Notes under the pieces: generated by a model
Seen by the model: only the letters and a program-made list of their open reading frames with translations
Databases searched by the model: none
Told to the model about the DNA's origin: nothing
Part shown: in pieces, positions 6,154-9,721 of the stretch
Position numbering within the stretch: the stretch's first letter is position 1
Layout: each line of letters begins with the position of its first letter
Position numbers and translations under genes: made by a program
Assembly (NCBI GenBank): GCA_009783805.1
Contig: WRCU01000037.1
Location: 1-9,721, forward strand
Direction: 5' to 3'
DNA: 9,721 bases
From: Oscillospiraceae bacterium
Lineage (GTDB): Bacteria > Bacillota > Clostridia > WRCU01

Positions 6154-9100
6154 TCACTTCTTGGCGGTCGTGAAGTACGTGTACTCACCGCCCACACATG
6201 ATACCACGATAAACCTATAGCCGCTCGGGCTGGCCCTGTCGATGGCTTCCGGCACCCCCACGTACTTCACCCAGTCCTCGTCATGGGCCGAGGCCTCCTC
6301 CGCCTTGAAGAAGACCCAAACCAGCGCGCCTTCCCTGGCCCGCTCCGAAAGCACCCGCTTGAGCAGGCGCCCCTCGGCCTTGTCCGCGAAACCGTCGGGG
6401 CCCGTCTCCATGAAGATGAATACGGCGTCGACGTCCGCCTTGCCGAGCCTTTCGAGCAGCCATTCCCATTGGCCCGGACCGGAGGCCCTCAGGCCGCCCT
6501 TCGATGAGTCGAGCCTGACGAACAGGGCGCCGTCACGCTCCATGTGGGCGTACCCGCCCGTCGTCGCCATCACGTCCTTGTCGATCCCCGAAATGAAGCC
6601 CTGCCTGCCGCCGCCCACGACGAAGGCCATGTCCAGGTAGGCGTTCACGTTCGCGTTGAACTTCCCCAGCAGACCCATTTCCTTCGCGGACTCCATGCCG
6701 TCCGATTCCGGCCCGTCCCTGCCCAGCACCGCGAACCGGTAGTTGCCGGGCCCCTCGGCGTAGGCCGGCCTCCCGGACGACGGGTCGGCGGCGGCTACCG
6801 GCATCGGCAGCTCCCCTATGAAATCCCCGTACTCGGAGCCGTGCGCGCCCAACCCGCTTAGGTAGACCGTGCCGGCGTCGGGGGCCTGCCCCACGCAGGC
6901 CACGTATACCCTGCTTACGCTTACGGGCGACCCGACCGCTGAAATGTCCGCCGTCAGGTAGGTCCATCCCCTCAAGCCCATCCCCATGGTGAAGTACGCC
7001 GAGTGGGTCTTCCCGTCCGCGTCCGTCACCGTCGCCGCGAGCCAGGACGCCGCGTCTCCGTCCGAATAAACCCATATGCCCAGGCGATCGGCGCCATGCG
7101 GCAGCGCCAATCCGCCTTCGCCATACGTGTAGTATACGGCCCTGCCGGAGCCGTGCTCGGGGAACGAGAAGGATAAGGCCAAGGTAGGCCTGCCGTTCCT
7201 CCTCACCTCATCGGAGATGCTGGCCGACCCTTCGATCACCTTGCCGGGCGCCAGCGTCGACGTCACGGACGCGGGCCCCTGGGGCCCGCCACCGGACCCG
7301 CCGGCGTCGGCGGGGTAGGCCGACATGCCGCCCCTTATTTCCGCCATAGAGTCCAGCTCGGCGTAGGTGTCGTGGGAGACCTTGGCGACGCGGTAGTCCG
7401 CCAGGCCCCCATACCTAGCCTCAAGGTACCCGACCCCCTGGAACGTGCCGATGAACGTGCCTCCCAGCACCTCGCCTATCCCGCCCTCCACCGCCCATCG
7501 GACGGAGCCCGCGGGCAGGGGGGCCTCCCTGCCGCCCGGGTCGGTTCCCGTGACGTTGAGCTTCGCCTCGCCGTACAGGGCGACCTTCACGTCACCCCCG
7601 TCGATCGATATGCGGACCGGCTCGCCCAGCACCTCCAGGAAGGCCTCGCCCACGGCCCCCCCCAGGCTCACGGCGACGCGCTCCTCACCGGGTCTCAGGC
7701 CCGCCGGCGCCGCCACCCGGTAGGCGTACCCGTAATGCCCGCCCCCCACGCGGTCGCCCAGCCCCACCGCGGGGCCTTCCATTACCAATCCCCCGACGTC
7801 CCATACGGCCGCGCTTGCCTCAGCCTCGCTCAGCGCGTAAGGGTTCCCGTACTCATCCAGGGCCCTGACGACCACGGCGGCCGACGAGCCGGGGAAGAGC
7901 CGCGGCCCCTCGGCCGTCACGGTCAGCCTGGCCAGCCTACCCTTGACCCCGCCGTATTTGGAGGATATCCCCACGGCGCTTATCACCTTCCTCTGCGCCC
8001 CCTCAGACGGGGCGTTCGCCACCGAGGGCCGCAGGTCCCCCCCCATCCGGGCGACCATCGTCGTGGACCCGCCCCCGTCCAGGTTCAGCGCCTCATGGCA
8101 TCCGACCGACGCCATGAATGCGGCCAGCTCGGGGAGCGTCATGCCTATGCTGGAGGCCGACCTGCCGTCCACGGCCACCAGGTACAGGTACCTGCCGTCC
8201 GCGGACGTGCCGGCCGCGGTCCTGGGCTGCCTGGTGGAGGTCCCGCCCTCCGGTATGTGCGTGAACGCGGTGAGCGCCCTGCCGCCGGAGACCAGCATCG
8301 TCCCGCCGGTCACGGCCGTCCAAGAGCCGCCCGCGTCCACCGAGAGGGTGGCCGCGTCCCCAAGCGAGACGTACCTTTCCAAAAGCGCCACCCCCGCGCC
8401 GCCGGTCGTGAGGACGAACCCGTCCGGCGGTATGCGCGCCCCCGGCATGTCCCGCCTCAGCTCGACGACGCGCCCCCCGGAGACGACCGCTTCGATGACC
8501 TTGCCATGGCCGCCGCCGTTGCCGGGGGAATGGCCGCCCCACCCGCGGTCGTACAGCGTTATGTTGTTCTGGCCCGTGAACGCCCTGTTGTATTGCGCTA
8601 TGTCGAGCGAGTGCCTGCCCCCCACCAAGACGCTCGCCGTGCCCGCGAAGACCGAGTAGGACGGGACGCCGCCCGCGTCGAAGGAAAGCGTGGACACCCT
8701 CCCGGCGCCGGACGACCCGTTGCCGTAGGGGTTCATGGTGATGACGCCGCCGCCGTCCATCAATGCCCCGATCGGCAGCCCATAACCGGGCTCAGCCGCC
8801 CATGAAAAAAAGGAGGCGTTGACGCCGGCCACCGCCCCCCCCGAAGCGACCAGCTCGGAGACGGCGCTCAGCCTGCCCAGCGCGTCCTTTGAGGTGAGCA
8901 CGTTTACGGCCACGTTCGGGTCCCATAGGTCCACCTTCAGGATGTGCGCCGTCATCCAGCCGTCGACGGTGAACGAGGTTACCCTGGTGTACTCGCAGCC
9001 CGCCGTGATCGTGGCGGTCTCGGCGACCTCGTCGATCGCCTTGGGCAGCGCGGCGGCGCGCGACCCTAGGATAAGGCAGGCCGCAAGCGCCGATATGCAT

Positions 9101-9192
9101 GCCGCATAATGAAACGACCCGCCTCCCCACTTCCGGCCGGTCGCATCCGTTCCCTTCAAACTCACGCCTCCCATCGCCCTTGACCCGCGCAT
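6154..9192 (-). CDS. Secreted phosphodiester glycosidase (NAGPA-type) with degenerate metallophosphatase-like C-terminus
   Basis: A protein of about 1,012 residues carrying a phosphodiester glycosidase domain (the family of human NAGPA and bacterial DUF2233 proteins), expected to act outside the membrane on sugar-phosphodiester material. An N-terminal hydrophobic stretch (AACISALAACLILGSRAAA) looks like a signal peptide. The catalytic domain (about 60-415) shows GVNASFF (123-129), RTAAGTSADGRYLYLVAVDG (from 324), MTLPELAAFM and LNLDGGGSTTM. Then come one or two Ig-like/beta-sandwich regions (about 420-620) and a possible galactose-binding-like domain (about 650-790). The last 190 residues begin NYRFAVLG and resemble calcineurin-like phosphoesterases, but GGGRQ stands where GD-type metal ligands would be and FIFMETGP replaces the His-rich motif. 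No surface anchor was seen. The ATG at 9192 follows AAGGAAGG. A TTG at 9159, 7 nt after GGGAGG, would give a shorter signal peptide and is a serious alternative. The gene starts 7 nt after the proC stop. Confidence 0.88.
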   Translation of the reverse strand: MRGSRAMGGVSLKGTDATGRKWGGGSFHYAACISALAACLILGSRAAALPKAIDEVAETATITAGCEYTRVTSFTVDGWMTAHILKVDLWDPNVAVNVLTSKDALGRLSAVSELVASGGAVAGVNASFFSWAAEPGYGLPIGALMDGGGVITMNPYGNGSSGAGRVSTLSFDAGGVPSYSVFAGTASVLVGGRHSLDIAQYNRAFTGQNNITLYDRGWGGHSPGNGGGHGKVIEAVVSGGRVVELRRDMPGARIPPDGFVLTTGGAGVALLERYVSLGDAATLSVDAGGSWTAVTGGTMLVSGGRALTAFTHIPEGGTSTRQPRTAAGTSADGRYLYLVAVDGRSASSIGMTLPELAAFMASVGCHEALNLDGGGSTTMVARMGGDLRPSVANAPSEGAQRKVISAVGISSKYGGVKGRLARLTVTAEGPRLFPGSSAAVVVRALDEYGNPYALSEAEASAAVWDVGGLVMEGPAVGLGDRVGGGHYGYAYRVAAPAGLRPGEERVAVSLGGAVGEAFLEVLGEPVRISIDGGDVKVALYGEAKLNVTGTDPGGREAPLPAGSVRWAVEGGIGEVLGGTFIGTFQGVGYLEARYGGLADYRVAKVSHDTYAELDSMAEIRGGMSAYPADAGGSGGGPQGPASVTSTLAPGKVIEGSASISDEVRRNGRPTLALSFSFPEHGSGRAVYYTYGEGGLALPHGADRLGIWVYSDGDAASWLAATVTDADGKTHSAYFTMGMGLRGWTYLTADISAVGSPVSVSRVYVACVGQAPDAGTVYLSGLGAHGSEYGDFIGELPMPVAAADPSSGRPAYAEGPGNYRFAVLGRDGPESDGMESAKEMGLLGKFNANVNAYLDMAFVVGGGRQGFISGIDKDVMATTGGYAHMERDGALFVRLDSSKGGLRASGPGQWEWLLERLGKADVDAVFIFMETGPDGFADKAEGRLLKRVLSERAREGALVWVFFKAEEASAHDEDWVKYVGVPEAIDRASPSGYRFIVVSCVGGEYTYFTTAKK

Positions 9193-9199
9193 CCGGCCA

Positions 9200-9721
9200 T
9201 CATCCTTCCTTACCCAGCTCACCCGCCCTCTTGGCGCAGGCGTCCATCGCCTCCATCAGGATGCCCCTGAAACCGTTCCTCTCGAGGGACGCGATCGCCT
9301 CTATCGTGGTCCCGGCGGGCGAGCAGACCATGTCCTTCAGCTCGGCTGGGTGTCTGCCGGCCTCCAACGCCATCCTGGCCGAGCCTAGGACCGACTGCGC
9401 CGCCAGCCTGAGCGACAGGTCCCTGCCGATCCCCATCCTCACGGCCGCGTCGGCCATGGCCTCGATCATGACGAAGACGTAGGCCGGGCTGCTGGCGGTC
9501 ACGGCCACGACCTGGTCCATGAGCCTCTCGGGCAGCCTCTCGGCCTTGCCGCAGCATTCCAGCAGCCCGCGGACCGAATCGAGCTCCCCCTCGGTCACGA
9601 ACCGGCCGGCGCAGTAGACGGCCATCCCCTCACCCACCAGCATGGGCGTGTTCGGCATTATCCTCACGACCTTGCAACCCGGCCCGCAGCGTTCCTCATA
9701 GACCTTGGTGGCGACGCCGGT
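9200..9721 (-). CDS. proC: Pyrroline-5-carboxylate reductase, C-terminal part (N-terminus beyond window)
   Basis: The last 173 residues of the enzyme that reduces 1-pyrroline-5-carboxylate to proline with NAD(P)H, the final step of proline synthesis in the cytoplasm. The visible part begins TGVATKVYEERCG in frame at the window edge. It contains KVVRIMPNTPMLVGEGM, the family motif at the end of the nucleotide-binding domain. The helical dimerisation domain follows, with VVAVTASSPAYVFVMIEAMA, LRLAAQSVLGSARM and the signature HPAELKDMVCSPAGTTIEAI. The usual substrate-site SGSGPAY-type motif reads TASSPAY here, a mild variation. The N-terminal Rossmann domain is outside the window. The gene ends 7 nt before the glycosidase start, so the two are probably transcribed together, although no functional link between proline synthesis and the glycosidase is apparent. 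Confidence 0.95.
   Translation of the reverse strand, partial: TGVATKVYEERCGPGCKVVRIMPNTPMLVGEGMAVYCAGRFVTEGELDSVRGLLECCGKAERLPERLMDQVVAVTASSPAYVFVMIEAMADAAVRMGIGRDLSLRLAAQSVLGSARMALEAGRHPAELKDMVCSPAGTTIEAIASLERNGFRGILMEAMDACAKRAGELGKEG
9204..9211 (-). promoter_or_regulatory. Shine-Dalgarno sequence for the glycosidase gene
   Basis: AAGGAAGG on the minus strand lies inside the last codons of proC, 11 nt upstream of the ATG at 9192. The spacing is slightly long. A second strong site, GGGAGG (9167-9172), lies 7 nt upstream of an in-frame TTG at 9159, so the true start of the glycosidase remains open between these two. Confidence 0.45.

Noticed and set aside
7372..8805. 477-codon open frame on the plus strand opposite the glycosidase
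   Set aside because: Its composition is rich in Arg, Pro, Gly and His, as expected for the reverse frame of GC-rich coding DNA. It lies wholly inside a well-supported gene.

Overview
The window is 9.7 kb of GC-rich bacterial DNA in which every supportable gene lies on the minus strand. Transcription therefore runs from the right edge to the left: proC, phosphodiester glycosidase, ECF S component, URO-D-like protein, PRPP synthetase, MurT-GatD fusion, YesL/DUF624 membrane protein. The first and last genes are cut by the window edges. Several families point to a GC-rich member of the Clostridia or a close relative: the roughly 370-residue PRPP synthetase type, the YesL-like DUF624 protein, the NAGPA-type glycosidase with a metallophosphatase-like tail, and MurT/GatD. 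This is inferred from remembered family traits, not from a search. The genes use many ATA (Ile) and AGG (Arg) codons, which is unusual for GC-rich DNA.

Right part (6154-9721): the C-terminal 173 residues of pyrroline-5-carboxylate reductase are followed after about 7 nt by a secreted protein of about 1,012 residues. That protein has a NAGPA-type phosphodiester glycosidase domain, beta-sandwich linker domains and a degenerate metallophosphatase-like end. Middle part (4204-6153): an ECF-transporter substrate-binding membrane protein is followed by a URO-D/corrinoid-methyltransferase-like protein. The 128-nt gap between these two genes holds three GC-rich inverted repeats.

Left part (1-4134): PRPP synthetase, then 19 nt later a single-chain fusion of MurT (Mur ligase-like) and GatD (glutamine amidotransferase-like), then the start of a DUF624 membrane protein. 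MurT and GatD are normally two separate proteins that together amidate the glutamate of lipid II.

The most notable observation is in the fusion. Its Mur ligase half looks intact, but the GatD half has Gly where the nucleophilic Cys of the glutaminase is expected, and the neighbouring Gly-rich motif is also altered. The late His of the triad is kept. The protein may be a lipid II amidase that uses free ammonia, one that draws ammonia from another glutaminase, or a ligase with a purely structural GatD domain. No tRNA, rRNA, CRISPR array, insertion sequence or phage gene was seen.
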